Positions 1-9,201 of a stretch of 64,000 bases of DNA are shown piece after piece (the stretch's first letter is position 1; each line of letters begins with the position of its first letter). The stretch comes from RFSX01 sp964567435 (lineage in GTDB: Bacteria; Bacteroidota; Bacteroidia; Chitinophagales; Saprospiraceae): positions 12,475 to 76,474 of the forward strand of contig CAZMMQ010000011.1 in assembly GCA_964567435.1 (NCBI GenBank). The letters are read 5' to 3'. The notes beneath the pieces were generated by a model. The model had not been told where the DNA came from and made no database searches. It saw only the letters and a program-made list of their open reading frames with translations. The position numbers and the translations under genes were made by a program.

Positions 1-814
1 ATGAATCTGCGGCATCACTGATCCGAAAATCATCTGTCGTATATCTCGAACTAGATCTGATAATGCCATAAGTGGGAGATGTATAAGTTACGCCTAGATT
101 CCAATCAGGTTGTCTTATCCTTAATCCTATTTTAGTTACAAAACCAGATTGAATGGATAAGTTGTAACTGAATTCCCGTTGCCAACCCAATAATATCTCC
201 GATGGCCTGTCAAAAGGTACAATTTCTTTATTTAACCTAAAATCCAATTCCTGACTATGCCAAATTGAGAAATGTGTTATTCCTAGACCTACATTATCTG
301 AAATCTGACACGCTAAACCTAATCCATACCAATCTTCAGAAATACGTCTTGAAAAATCTAAATCACCTCTAAAAAGCAACTCTCTACCTTGGTTGACTTG
401 ATCTACGACTCTATCCTCAAAATTAATGTCTGTACGATACCGTTCAAAAGCTGTAACTCCTGCAATGAATCGGTCAGAATTAAACGGTTTGAATCTCACA
501 CCAAGAAATCCTGGAGAGAACCCAAGACTAGTGTCAGTAATAACATTGTCATCTCCTATGAAATTTCTAGCTTGTAAACTGGAGTAGGTTGGACTAAGAA
601 AAGAAAAAGCAAATCCCAAATCATCTCCCATCCCCATACTACCTGGATTATAGAACAGAGATGTTTCGCCCTCTGCAGAAGCAATGACTGCTCCATTGAG
701 AAGTAGGCCTCTAGCACCATACTGGTGAGTCCAATAATGTGAATCTACCTGAGCCATCATCCAGATGGTCTTAGCTAAAAATATTACAAGTAGAATCCCC
801 TTTTGACTAATCAT
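1..814 (-). CDS. Outer-membrane beta-barrel protein, 3' end beyond window (partial)
   Basis: An open frame starts at an ATG at 814 on the minus strand and runs without a stop to position 1, so at least 271 residues are present and the C-terminus is missing. The N-terminus has a hydrophobic signal-like segment ending in MMAQ, followed by GARGLLLNGAVIAS and ETSLFYNPGSMG. That arrangement resembles the start of FadL/PorV-like Bacteroidota barrels (GARxxGMGGA...alfyNPAGL). The rest alternates aromatic and polar residues as in beta strands. The role is inferred to be an outer-membrane porin or transport-type barrel; the substrate is unknown. Confidence in the gene is high, in the exact family moderate. 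Confidence 0.75.
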   Translation of the reverse strand, partial: MISQKGILLVIFLAKTIWMMAQVDSHYWTHQYGARGLLLNGAVIASAEGETSLFYNPGSMGMGDDLGFAFSFLSPTYSSLQARNFIGDDNVITDTSLGFSPGFLGVRFKPFNSDRFIAGVTAFERYRTDINFEDRVVDQVNQGRELLFRGDLDFSRRISEDWYGLGLACQISDNVGLGITHFSIWHSQELDFRLNKEIVPFDRPSEILLGWQREFSYNLSIQSGFVTKIGLRIRQPDWNLGVTYTSPTYGIIRSSSRYTTDDFRISDAADS

Positions 815-943
815 ATGTATATTAAAAAGGTCAAGTGGCGAATTAGGATTATTAATGCCCTGCATTAGGAGAAGGCATTTAAAGATAGGTAAATCTAGAG
901 ATTCTTATTTCATGGCCATTGGCACCAAATCATCTACTAGTTA

Positions 944-2374
944 TTAATTAGGATTGTCAGAAAAGCCTCCAAGACCCTCTACTGTAAGTATAAGTTCGTA
1001 ACCCTGCCCTGAAATCAGTCGTTTAAAAAATTTCTTTTTTCGACCTTTTGCGTTGTATCTATACTTAAAACCTACCGTGTTAGGTGACACAATACCTTCA
1101 TTCTTGGCCAAGATGAAAATCGAATTCCCATCTTGCGGATCTATTTCCAATCTTATTTTTATTGGTTCTGCTTTCAATTTATAATCCTCCAATATCCACT
1201 CATCATTGAAGCTAACAGATATAGAATCCCTGTCAATAAGATCAGGGTCATAGAATTCTAGATCTACAAAATCGTTTTCTGGAATAGTAGGAGGAGGCGT
1301 GAACACTGGGGCGACAACATCTATAGACCGGGTTTGCGGTGCCTTTACCTTGCCTGTGACAATCTCTTCCAATTCTTCTATCTTTTCTGGATAAGTAACC
1401 TTATAGAGCACAGCTCTATCATCATAAGCCAAGGCGGCATTTCCTAACTTTTCATTAAGCGAATTGAGCTTAGATGCAAAGCCCGGACTGATACTATTGA
1501 AGTTGGATAATAAGATTCGGTTGTGCATATAGTAGCTTCTTCCATATAACTTATAACTATCAGGCAAAGGACCAGTGATGTTACTATCTACGAAGTGGCA
1601 CATCTCATTGACTTGTCTAGCTATTTCAGTGACGAGGTTTTTATTATCTCCTGTAAAATTCTGAGTATTCTTTTCCAAATTCACCATAGCCCCTGATATC
1701 CTATTAGTATAAGTATTCAGATTATCTGTCCTTCCATTCCTAAGCACTTTAATCATCTCCACTGTCGCGCCATGTATTTCTTGGAATAGGTGACCGTAGG
1801 CATCGTCCTTATAATTCAAAAAGGCACGTAGGTCTTTGGCTAGACGATCGTGCAGGGCATCATATTCATTAAAGTAGCTCACTGCTTGTTCCAACATCTC
1901 ATAACTCCTATAGATATTTTCTCTTTGATTGAGATCAGAAGTGGAAATAAAATTAGCAATCTCGAATCTCAACTTATTTATTCCTGTCAAGATCGAAGTC
2001 ATTTGTTGGACCCTATTATTAAGACTAGCTGCTTTCGAAGAGAGGACGGCACTGGATTCATTAATATTTCTACTAAGGCTCATAGCCGAGTTGTTATCAT
2101 CACTGGTATTGATATCTGGGTTGTCAAAGATGTTATCTCCCAGCTCTTCATTCGTGATATGAGTATTGATTTTGTGGCTATCTAAGTCTACGTATTTATT
2201 AAGGTCTTTGTTATAGTTTACAAATAAGATGTGGGCTACAGTCAGTCCATGCACACTTTCGTTCATAAACTTGACATAATGATTGAGGGCATTGAGTTCT
2301 TCTCTGCTTTGGCTATGACTACTTGTGCGCCCAAGAAGACATAATACCATAGTACAAATTAGAACTTTATTCAT
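944..2374 (-). CDS. Secreted hypothetical protein with long helical region
   Basis: I do not recognise this family. I chose the ATG at 2374 (sequence begins MNKVLICTMVLCLLG) rather than the more upstream ATG at 2404, because it puts a normal signal peptide at the N-terminus, probably cut near SHSQ. The first two thirds are strongly helical with many Asn, Ser and Glu and few hydrophobic stretches, suggesting periplasmic or surface coiled coils. The last ~120 residues carry a Pro-rich linker (APVFTPPPTIPEND) and then a beta-rich domain, perhaps Ig-like, ending without a T9SS sorting motif that I can see. It is divergent from the metal-type TonB receptor at 2479 with only ~100 bp between them, so they may share regulation. 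Confidence 0.75.
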   Translation of the reverse strand: MNKVLICTMVLCLLGRTSSHSQSREELNALNHYVKFMNESVHGLTVAHILFVNYNKDLNKYVDLDSHKINTHITNEELGDNIFDNPDINTSDDNNSAMSLSRNINESSAVLSSKAASLNNRVQQMTSILTGINKLRFEIANFISTSDLNQRENIYRSYEMLEQAVSYFNEYDALHDRLAKDLRAFLNYKDDAYGHLFQEIHGATVEMIKVLRNGRTDNLNTYTNRISGAMVNLEKNTQNFTGDNKNLVTEIARQVNEMCHFVDSNITGPLPDSYKLYGRSYYMHNRILLSNFNSISPGFASKLNSLNEKLGNAALAYDDRAVLYKVTYPEKIEELEEIVTGKVKAPQTRSIDVVAPVFTPPPTIPENDFVDLEFYDPDLIDRDSISVSFNDEWILEDYKLKAEPIKIRLEIDPQDGNSIFILAKNEGIVSPNTVGFKYRYNAKGRKKKFFKRLISGQGYELILTVEGLGGFSDNPN

Positions 2375-2478
2375 TTTAGCCCTGTTTTTAAGTTTAGAGG
2401 TCAAATATATGACCCCAACATGAGCTAATGAGATATTAACAGCTCTTTTAGCTTAGATTTATACTAATTTTAATAGTA

Positions 2479-4983
2479 ATGAGATTATATGCAATCTTTA
2501 TAGCTTTATTGAGCTTGGCGGTTAATATTACTGCCCAAGAGCTGGTAGAATACAGTTTCAAGGTTCAAGGCACGTGTAGCATGTGCAAGGATAGAATAGA
2601 GCAGACGGCGATAGAATTAGGTTATGCCTCCACAGCCGAGTGGAATGTAGAGTCTCAGGAATTTGTTGTAGATATTGATGAATCTGTGACTTCTATTAGT
2701 CATATTAGAAATACACTAGCTCAAGCAGGCCATGACAATGGCAATTTTAAAGCACCTCAGGAAGTATATGACAACTTACATGAATGTTGTAAATACCGAC
2801 CTGAGCCTGCATTGGCAGCAGGATACATCTACACCATGGAGAATGGATCCAAAGTGCCTTTAATTGGCGCTAATATCAAGTTCAGCAACACACTAGAGGG
2901 AACTACAACTGATATCCATGGATATTTTGAGCTGATCAACCCTGAGAATCATGAATTGCTGGAGGTGAGTTATATTGGATTTGAAGATCAAGAGGTACCT
3001 ATAAAGACTGGCATAATGGATGTGGTCTTAGCAGATGGTGTAGAGCTAGAGGTCATCGAAATTTCATACAGGGAGAAAACTACAAGTGTTTCTTTTATCA
3101 ATGCTATAAATGTTGAAGACATTTCAAGAGAAGAACTAACCAAAGCTGCCTGTTGTAACTTATCAGAAAGTTTTGAGACGAATCCTTCTGTCGATGTATC
3201 TTTCAATGATGCTATTACTGGCACAAAGCAAATCCAATTACTTGGCCTTGCTGGACCTTATGTACAAATTACTAGGGAACTTATACCAGAGGTCAGAGGA
3301 CTCAACAGTCTCTATGGACTTAATAGTATTCCTGGTTCTTGGATTCAAAACATACAGCTCATCAAAGGGACTGGTTCTGTAGTCAATGGTTTTGAAAGCA
3401 TAACTGGTCAAATAAATGTAGAGCTCAAAAAACCTGACGAGGGTGAGATTCTTCATATCAATGGCTATGTAAACCAAGGTGGAAGACTGGAATTGAACTC
3501 TAATTTCAGAACTTCTTTGACAGATAAAATTTCTACTGGAATTCTTTTGCATGGCAAATCATTGAGAGTAGCGCATGACAGAAATGATGATGGCTTTACA
3601 GATATGCCAATGGAGGAAAATCTCATCGTTGCCAATAGATGGAAGTTTGCAAGTGATTTTGGACTCGTTAGCCAAGTCGGGGTTAAGTATACTTCTGTGC
3701 ATAATTCTGGTGGTTATCATGACCACTTTACTGGAAAATCTGAAGCACATGAGACACATTGGAGAATGTTTACTGATATCAAGCGATTGGATATATGGGG
3801 TAAGACTGGATATATCTGGCCAAACAATCCGGAGAGAAGCATTGGATTACAAGTAGGTGCTTCTGTGCATGAGCAGGATTCAGAATTCGGATTTTCCAGA
3901 TATAATGCAGATGAGAATACACTTTATAGTAATCTAACCTTCCAGAATATTTTTTCTAATGGACATATTTTCAGGTCAGGATTGACTTATCAAAGAGATG
4001 ATGTAGCAGAGATCGTGGATAAAGCTGGAGCATTTAGCAGAGTGGAGTCTGTTCCGGGAGCTTATGTAGAATATACTTATAAGTCAGGTGAAAAATGGTC
4101 TATTATACCTGGCTTGCGAGTGGATCATCATAATGTGTATGGCACCTTCTTTACACCGCGTCTTCATGCGAAATATAATCTTGCTGATCAATCTATTATA
4201 AGGATTACAGCTGGCAGAGGTCAGAGAACAGCTAATATATTTGCAGAGAATATTGGTTTGTTTGCGACAAATAGAGCTGTGATAATTAGGGGTGGTAATA
4301 CGGATGCATCTCCATATGGGTTAGATGCAGAGGTATCTTGGAACTATGGGATTAATTTTACCCATGGTCTTAGGGTTGCAGAGAGAGAACTAGTTATCTC
4401 AGTAGATGCGTATAGAACTGATTTTGAAAATCAAATAGTTGCAGATTTTGAAACTACCCAACAAGTATCCTTCTATAATCTCAATGGGCAGTCCTTCTCT
4501 AATAGTTTTCAGATTAAAGTTGATTATGAATTAATTCCAAATCTAGATTTGAGATTAGCCTATAGATTATTTGATGTGCAAAGTACATTTGAAGGTAATC
4601 AACTGTCCAAACCTCTGATTTCACGACATAGAGCCTTTGCAAATGCATCATACAATTTAAATGACAAATGGCACTTTGATCTTACCGTCAGTTGGAGAGG
4701 AGCACAGAGACTTCCGAATACATCTAACAATACAGAACAATACAGAATAGGCGAATTCTCACCATCCTATTTCCTCACCAATGGGCAGATCAGTAGACGA
4801 TGGGGAAAGAAGTGGGACATTTATCTCGGTGCTGAGAATATCTTTAATTACAAGCAGCCCAATGCTATCATAGGAAGTAATGATCCGCTGAATAATCCAT
4901 TCTTTGATGGGTCTATTGTTTGGGCTCCATTGTTTGGTGCCAATATCTACATGGGTTTTAGATATAATCTGGTCAGAGAATAA
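2479..4983 (+). CDS. TonB-dependent receptor with N-terminal HMA domain
   Basis: An outer-membrane active transporter of 834 residues. Order of domains: signal peptide 1-20; a heavy-metal-associated fold at about 25-95 with the metal-binding GTCSMC (Cys33, Cys36) and a further Cys pair in HECCKY (103-104); a carboxypeptidase-regulatory-like domain at about 112-195; a TonB plug at about 205-335; then a 22-strand-type barrel ending in an aromatic strand. A loop at about 412-428 contains HDHFTG and AHETHW, a cluster of four His. The two Cys sites and the His loop point to import or sensing of a soft metal such as copper; this is inference. It is convergent with the hydrolase downstream, 12 bp away. 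Confidence 0.88.
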   Translation: MRLYAIFIALLSLAVNITAQELVEYSFKVQGTCSMCKDRIEQTAIELGYASTAEWNVESQEFVVDIDESVTSISHIRNTLAQAGHDNGNFKAPQEVYDNLHECCKYRPEPALAAGYIYTMENGSKVPLIGANIKFSNTLEGTTTDIHGYFELINPENHELLEVSYIGFEDQEVPIKTGIMDVVLADGVELEVIEISYREKTTSVSFINAINVEDISREELTKAACCNLSESFETNPSVDVSFNDAITGTKQIQLLGLAGPYVQITRELIPEVRGLNSLYGLNSIPGSWIQNIQLIKGTGSVVNGFESITGQINVELKKPDEGEILHINGYVNQGGRLELNSNFRTSLTDKISTGILLHGKSLRVAHDRNDDGFTDMPMEENLIVANRWKFASDFGLVSQVGVKYTSVHNSGGYHDHFTGKSEAHETHWRMFTDIKRLDIWGKTGYIWPNNPERSIGLQVGASVHEQDSEFGFSRYNADENTLYSNLTFQNIFSNGHIFRSGLTYQRDDVAEIVDKAGAFSRVESVPGAYVEYTYKSGEKWSIIPGLRVDHHNVYGTFFTPRLHAKYNLADQSIIRITAGRGQRTANIFAENIGLFATNRAVIIRGGNTDASPYGLDAEVSWNYGINFTHGLRVAERELVISVDAYRTDFENQIVADFETTQQVSFYNLNGQSFSNSFQIKVDYELIPNLDLRLAYRLFDVQSTFEGNQLSKPLISRHRAFANASYNLNDKWHFDLTVSWRGAQRLPNTSNNTEQYRIGEFSPSYFLTNGQISRRWGKKWDIYLGAENIFNYKQPNAIIGSNDPLNNPFFDGSIVWAPLFGANIYMGFRYNLVRE

Positions 4984-4995
4984 TTATCAACTTTC

Positions 4996-5631
4996 TTATA
5001 CCAAAAAAGGATTAGTTCTTCTCTCTACACCTATTGTTGTTGTGGGTCCATGTCCCGAGTAGACAATGACTTCATCTGGTAAAGGAAAAAACTTAGATCT
5101 TATGCTGGATAGCAAGGTCTCCATGCTTCCACCTGGCAAATCTGTCCGACCTATACTCCCCCGAAAAAGAACATCACCAGCAATCAGTTGCTTACTTGGT
5201 TCGTGATAGAAGGAAATACTAGCTGGGGAATGCCCTGGTGTATACAGAACTCCTAATTCTGAATTACCAAAAGTCAACATATCTCCATCATCTAAGAACT
5301 GACTGATATCAGGCCCCACTTCATAAGATACACCATACATAGCAGCCATTTGCACCATTTTGTCCAACACAATTTGTTCTCCTTTGTGAGAGGTGAGTTC
5401 CAATCCATATTTTTCAGATACAAACCTATTTCCTAGGACATGATCAATATGGCAATGCGTATTGACTAATTTGACAGGAATCAGGTTGTTATCTGATATA
5501 AATTGGGTCAACTGATTCCTTTCTCGATCGTTATTACAACCTGGGTCTATAATCACACATTGGTTAGTATCATCATGGAGTATGTAGGTATTCTCTTGCC
5601 AGTCGCTGAAGGTAAAGGTTTGGACTTTCAT
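4996..5631 (-). CDS. Metallo-beta-lactamase-fold hydrolase (glyoxalase II-like)
   Basis: A cytoplasmic zinc-dependent hydrolase of 211 residues. The frame stays open upstream to 5736, but the ATG at 5631 starts the typical MKVQTFTFSDWQENTYIL of this family, so the first 35 codons are unlikely to be translated. Metal ligands are visible in THCHIDH, in the later GHSPASIS and AGDVLF segments, and in SGHGPTT near the C-terminus. The short length and absence of the C-terminal substrate domain set it apart from true hydroxyacylglutathione hydrolase (GloB); it belongs to the small GloB-like group often labelled MBL-fold metallo-hydrolase. The physiological thioester is unknown. It is a single gene, convergent with the metal-type receptor. 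Confidence 0.88.
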   Translation of the reverse strand: MKVQTFTFSDWQENTYILHDDTNQCVIIDPGCNNDRERNQLTQFISDNNLIPVKLVNTHCHIDHVLGNRFVSEKYGLELTSHKGEQIVLDKMVQMAAMYGVSYEVGPDISQFLDDGDMLTFGNSELGVLYTPGHSPASISFYHEPSKQLIAGDVLFRGSIGRTDLPGGSMETLLSSIRSKFFPLPDEVIVYSGHGPTTTIGVERRTNPFLV

Positions 5632-5875
5632 AGTCTGATTATCACTATCTAAAAGAAACGCTAAAGGTACAGTTATATGACAAAGTTGGCGGTTTTCAAT
5701 ATTATTTGGGAGTAGATTAGCCGTAAAGATGCCCATGTCGTTGAAGAACGACTAACTAAGCCAACAAATCTCCCAATTATGGACAAAAAACTGTATTTTT
5801 CATTACCTGACTAACTATATCCGGCATAATGCCTGAAAGTTAGTCTTAGTTAACTATTAGCAGAACTTTATAGTT

Positions 5876-5908
5876 TTTGAAAAAGTTTAGTCTGCTGAGG
5901 TAATTTTA
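5876..5908 (+). promoter_or_regulatory. Candidate Bacteroidota promoter for the 1088-aa envelope gene
   Basis: A TTTG at 5876-5879 is followed after 21 bp by TAATTTTA at 5901-5908. This fits the Bacteroidota primary sigma pattern of a -33 TTTG and a -7 TAnnTTTG, with one mismatch in the last base. The start codon lies at 5916, so the leader would be very short. Seen in sequence; function not tested. Confidence 0.35.
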
Positions 5909-5915
5909 GCTTCTA

Positions 5916-8900
5916 ATGGATATGCGTTTCAAAATTCTACTACTTTCAATTTTTCTCCTCTCTGCAGCAAACATAGTTGCTCAATCCATTGCAACTGAGT
6001 TTGGAAAAAACAGAGTGCAATTCCATAATGACAAGTATAATTGGTCCCGTTATGAAACTGAAAATTTTGTCACCTACTGGTATGGCAAAGCACGTAATAT
6101 TGCGCAACCTACCATTCAGTTGGCAGAAAGAGATCATGAGGAAATCCAGAAAATACTCGAACATACTCTGAGTAGAAAAATTGAGATTATCGTCTATACA
6201 GACCTCACAGATCTTAAGCAGTCGAACATTGGTCTCAATGAAGCATTTACCAATAAGGAAAAAACAACGAAAGTAGATGGGAGTAAAATTCTTGTCTACT
6301 TCAATGGTGACCACCAATTCCTACGGACACAAATACGCAAAGGCATATCTTCAGTGTATATGAATTCTGTGTTGTATGGTTCCAATCTTCAAGAGATCGT
6401 TCAGAATTCGATATTACTAAATCTACCAAATTGGTTTAGTGAAGGTCTAATCAGTTATTCTGACCAGCCTTGGGATAGATTTATTGAAGATGAATTTCGA
6501 GATTTAATCTTCAAGTACAGAGACATTGATTTCAAAGACTTAATGCAAGATCACCCTAGAGTAGTAGGTCATAGCTTGTGGCATTTTGTTGCAGAGACCT
6601 ATGGCAGCTCTAATATTGCAAATATTGTCTATCTAACAAGGATCAGCAGGAGCTTGAATAATAGTTTTCTATTTGTTCTGGGTGAGGAATTTGATATACT
6701 CTTGGACAATTGGGCGGCTTATTACAGAAACTATTATTCAATAGAAAAAAATAACTTTAATCCTACTGGACAGTCTGGAGAATTTGCTCTAAAAAATAAT
6801 AAGGGAGTCCCTATTAGTAAGTACCGTATAAGCCCCAATGGAAAATATCTAGCCTATGTAGTAAGTGACAAAAGCAAAGAACGAATTTATATTAGAGATC
6901 TAGCATCAGGAGAAGAACGTCTCATCCTTAAAAATGGATACAAGAATATATTCCAGGAGCCAGATTATAACTATCCGCTAATTGCTTGGCATCCTACATA
7001 TCCAGAACTAAGTATTATATATGAGAAAAGAGATATTGCCTGGCTAAGACGATATGATGTCAGAGACGATAGTTTTGAAGAAGAAGAAATGACAAAAAAC
7101 TTCCAACGCATATATAGCATGTCATATATCGCTCCAGAAGAATACCTTTTTTCAGCAACAACTGATGGCTATTCAGATCTTTATCATTATAAATCTGACA
7201 ATCGACATCATACAAGAATAACTGAAGATTTCTACGATGATTTAGATGCGGAATATGTAACCGTCAATGGCAAAAAAGCAATTTTATTCAAATCCAACAG
7301 GACGGAGGACAATCTATTAAAGAGTAAAATAGATACCATACTTCCGGTACAAAATTTTGACCTTTTCCTGTTGATGGGTCTATCCGCAGATGATGAGTTA
7401 ATTAGATTAACTCGAACGCCTAATGTGAATGAAAGATTGCCATATTTAATCAATGATAATAAGATTGTGTATATCCATGGCAAGTCTGGAATAGAAAATA
7501 TATATGAGCATAATTTAACTACTGGAGAAATCACCCCCCTAACAAATGCTGAGAGAAATATCATCAAGCATCATGCGGTGCCAAACAGTGATGATCATTT
7601 TTACAATTATTATTATAATGGCAATTACGCAAACTTCAATCTAGCAGACCGTACTGATACCATAACGACACCATATCGTACTACCTTATCAAAAAATTTA
7701 AGTCAATCTACAGATGTAATCATACCTTTTCTTCCTAAGGATCAACAGGAAAGTGGAATACTTGAAGAAGGCAAAAAATTTCAAAGTCAATTTCAGGATG
7801 AAGCGGATTTGCAACCATTGCAAGATACCGAAACTAAAGAGGTCTCAGACAAGATGTTTGAAAAATACTTCAAGGACTATTATTCCAATAGCTACCTTGA
7901 CGGTAAGCGGATTATAAAGTTCAAATCTGTTAGGGCCAGTGCTTACAGGAATCAGTTTAGGTTAGATGATTTTCAGACCAAATTAGACAACAGTGTTCTC
8001 TTTGAAGGATTGGAAAGTTTTACTGGTGAGAGTACAGAATTAAATGCTGTTCCGACTTCCATCCTTCTTAAAGGAGTTATCAAAGATTTGCTGGAGAATT
8101 ACGAAATCAATGTGGGACTGAGAATACCTACAAGATTTAACGGTTACGAATACTTCGTGACTATGGATGATAATCTTAAGACTTGGGACAAGCGATTGGC
8201 TCTATACAATAGGGTTACTACAAGTATTCTGGATGAGACAGCACTTGATGTGACAAGAGATGAAAGACGAACCTTTATAGGCCTTCTGAGATTCAAGTAT
8301 CCATTTAGTGTATATAGCTCATTACGATTAACTCCATCACTAAGATTTGACAAATATTTTTTGCAGGCAACAGACACCAATTCATTCGAGTCAGGAATAG
8401 ATTTCGAAAAGAGACTCAGTTTCAAAGCTGAATTTGTATTTGACAACTCTTTTGATGTTTCATTAAATATTAAAAATGGAACAAGGCTAAAGATATATGC
8501 AGAAGGTATCAATGAATTCGATTTAGATTTTGTAGATGGCATTAATTTGGATTTATCCACTAGTGTAACAGGTGTGTTTGGTGTAGATGCCCGTCATTAC
8601 ATACCTGTCTTTAGAAAGGCTGTATTGGCATTGAGGGGTGCTGCTGCTACTTCAGTAGGCACTCGAAGAGTGGTTTATTATCTTGGTGGCGTAGAACAAT
8701 GGATAGGTGCAAGTCAAGAAGAAGGTATTCCTGTTCCAGGAGCAACTGAAAGTGCCTTCCGAGTACTGGCTCCTCACTTGAGAGGCTTTAGAAATAATAT
8801 AAGAAATGGTAATAGTTTCGCATTGACTAATACAGAATTTCGTATACCAATTGCTCATTTTATTGGCTTGGGCAGAAGCTCATTTGGATTCTTCAGAAAT

Positions 8901-9182
8901 TTACAATTTACTTCTTTCTTTGACGCTGGTCTTGCTTGGTTCGGTGTCAATCCAGACTCAGAACAAAATACACTAAACTCTGTCATGGTGAGTAGCCCTA
9001 ATAACAATCCCTCCATTATTGTCAATGCTCGGTTCTTTAGAGCTCCTCTTATCTACGGGTATGGATTTGGAGTTAGGTCTACAGTTCTGGGATACTTTCT
9101 TAAATTTGATTATGGATGGGGAGTAGAGAATGGAACGAGAAGGAGCCCAAGGTTTTATTTCAGTTTAGGAATGGATTTCTAA
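5916..9182 (+). CDS. Giant TolB-like beta-propeller / outer-membrane barrel protein
   Basis: A 1088-residue exported protein. A signal peptide (about 1-22) is followed by a domain at about 30-270 that resembles the peptidase-MA/TolB-associated domain: LPNWFSEGLISY matches the conserved region after the zinc site, but the HExxH expected before it is absent, so it looks catalytically dead. Residues of about 290-600 contain WD40/PD40-type propeller blades such as ISPNGKYLAYV and IRDLASGEERL. From about 790 to the end come strands typical of a BamA-type surface-antigen barrel, ending in FYFSLGMDF with a terminal Phe. This architecture is known in Bacteroidota as translocation protein TolB-like. 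A role in outer-membrane assembly or degradation is inferred only. Confidence 0.8.
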   Translation: MDMRFKILLLSIFLLSAANIVAQSIATEFGKNRVQFHNDKYNWSRYETENFVTYWYGKARNIAQPTIQLAERDHEEIQKILEHTLSRKIEIIVYTDLTDLKQSNIGLNEAFTNKEKTTKVDGSKILVYFNGDHQFLRTQIRKGISSVYMNSVLYGSNLQEIVQNSILLNLPNWFSEGLISYSDQPWDRFIEDEFRDLIFKYRDIDFKDLMQDHPRVVGHSLWHFVAETYGSSNIANIVYLTRISRSLNNSFLFVLGEEFDILLDNWAAYYRNYYSIEKNNFNPTGQSGEFALKNNKGVPISKYRISPNGKYLAYVVSDKSKERIYIRDLASGEERLILKNGYKNIFQEPDYNYPLIAWHPTYPELSIIYEKRDIAWLRRYDVRDDSFEEEEMTKNFQRIYSMSYIAPEEYLFSATTDGYSDLYHYKSDNRHHTRITEDFYDDLDAEYVTVNGKKAILFKSNRTEDNLLKSKIDTILPVQNFDLFLLMGLSADDELIRLTRTPNVNERLPYLINDNKIVYIHGKSGIENIYEHNLTTGEITPLTNAERNIIKHHAVPNSDDHFYNYYYNGNYANFNLADRTDTITTPYRTTLSKNLSQSTDVIIPFLPKDQQESGILEEGKKFQSQFQDEADLQPLQDTETKEVSDKMFEKYFKDYYSNSYLDGKRIIKFKSVRASAYRNQFRLDDFQTKLDNSVLFEGLESFTGESTELNAVPTSILLKGVIKDLLENYEINVGLRIPTRFNGYEYFVTMDDNLKTWDKRLALYNRVTTSILDETALDVTRDERRTFIGLLRFKYPFSVYSSLRLTPSLRFDKYFLQATDTNSFESGIDFEKRLSFKAEFVFDNSFDVSLNIKNGTRLKIYAEGINEFDLDFVDGINLDLSTSVTGVFGVDARHYIPVFRKAVLALRGAAATSVGTRRVVYYLGGVEQWIGASQEEGIPVPGATESAFRVLAPHLRGFRNNIRNGNSFALTNTEFRIPIAHFIGLGRSSFGFFRNLQFTSFFDAGLAWFGVNPDSEQNTLNSVMVSSPNNNPSIIVNARFFRAPLIYGYGFGVRSTVLGYFLKFDYGWGVENGTRRSPRFYFSLGMDF

Positions 9183-9201
9183 CAAACCCAAACAACTAAT
9201 T

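Noticed and set aside
389..577. 62-codon plus-strand ORF
   Set aside because: It lies antisense to the partial barrel gene, which has a signal peptide and a strand pattern.
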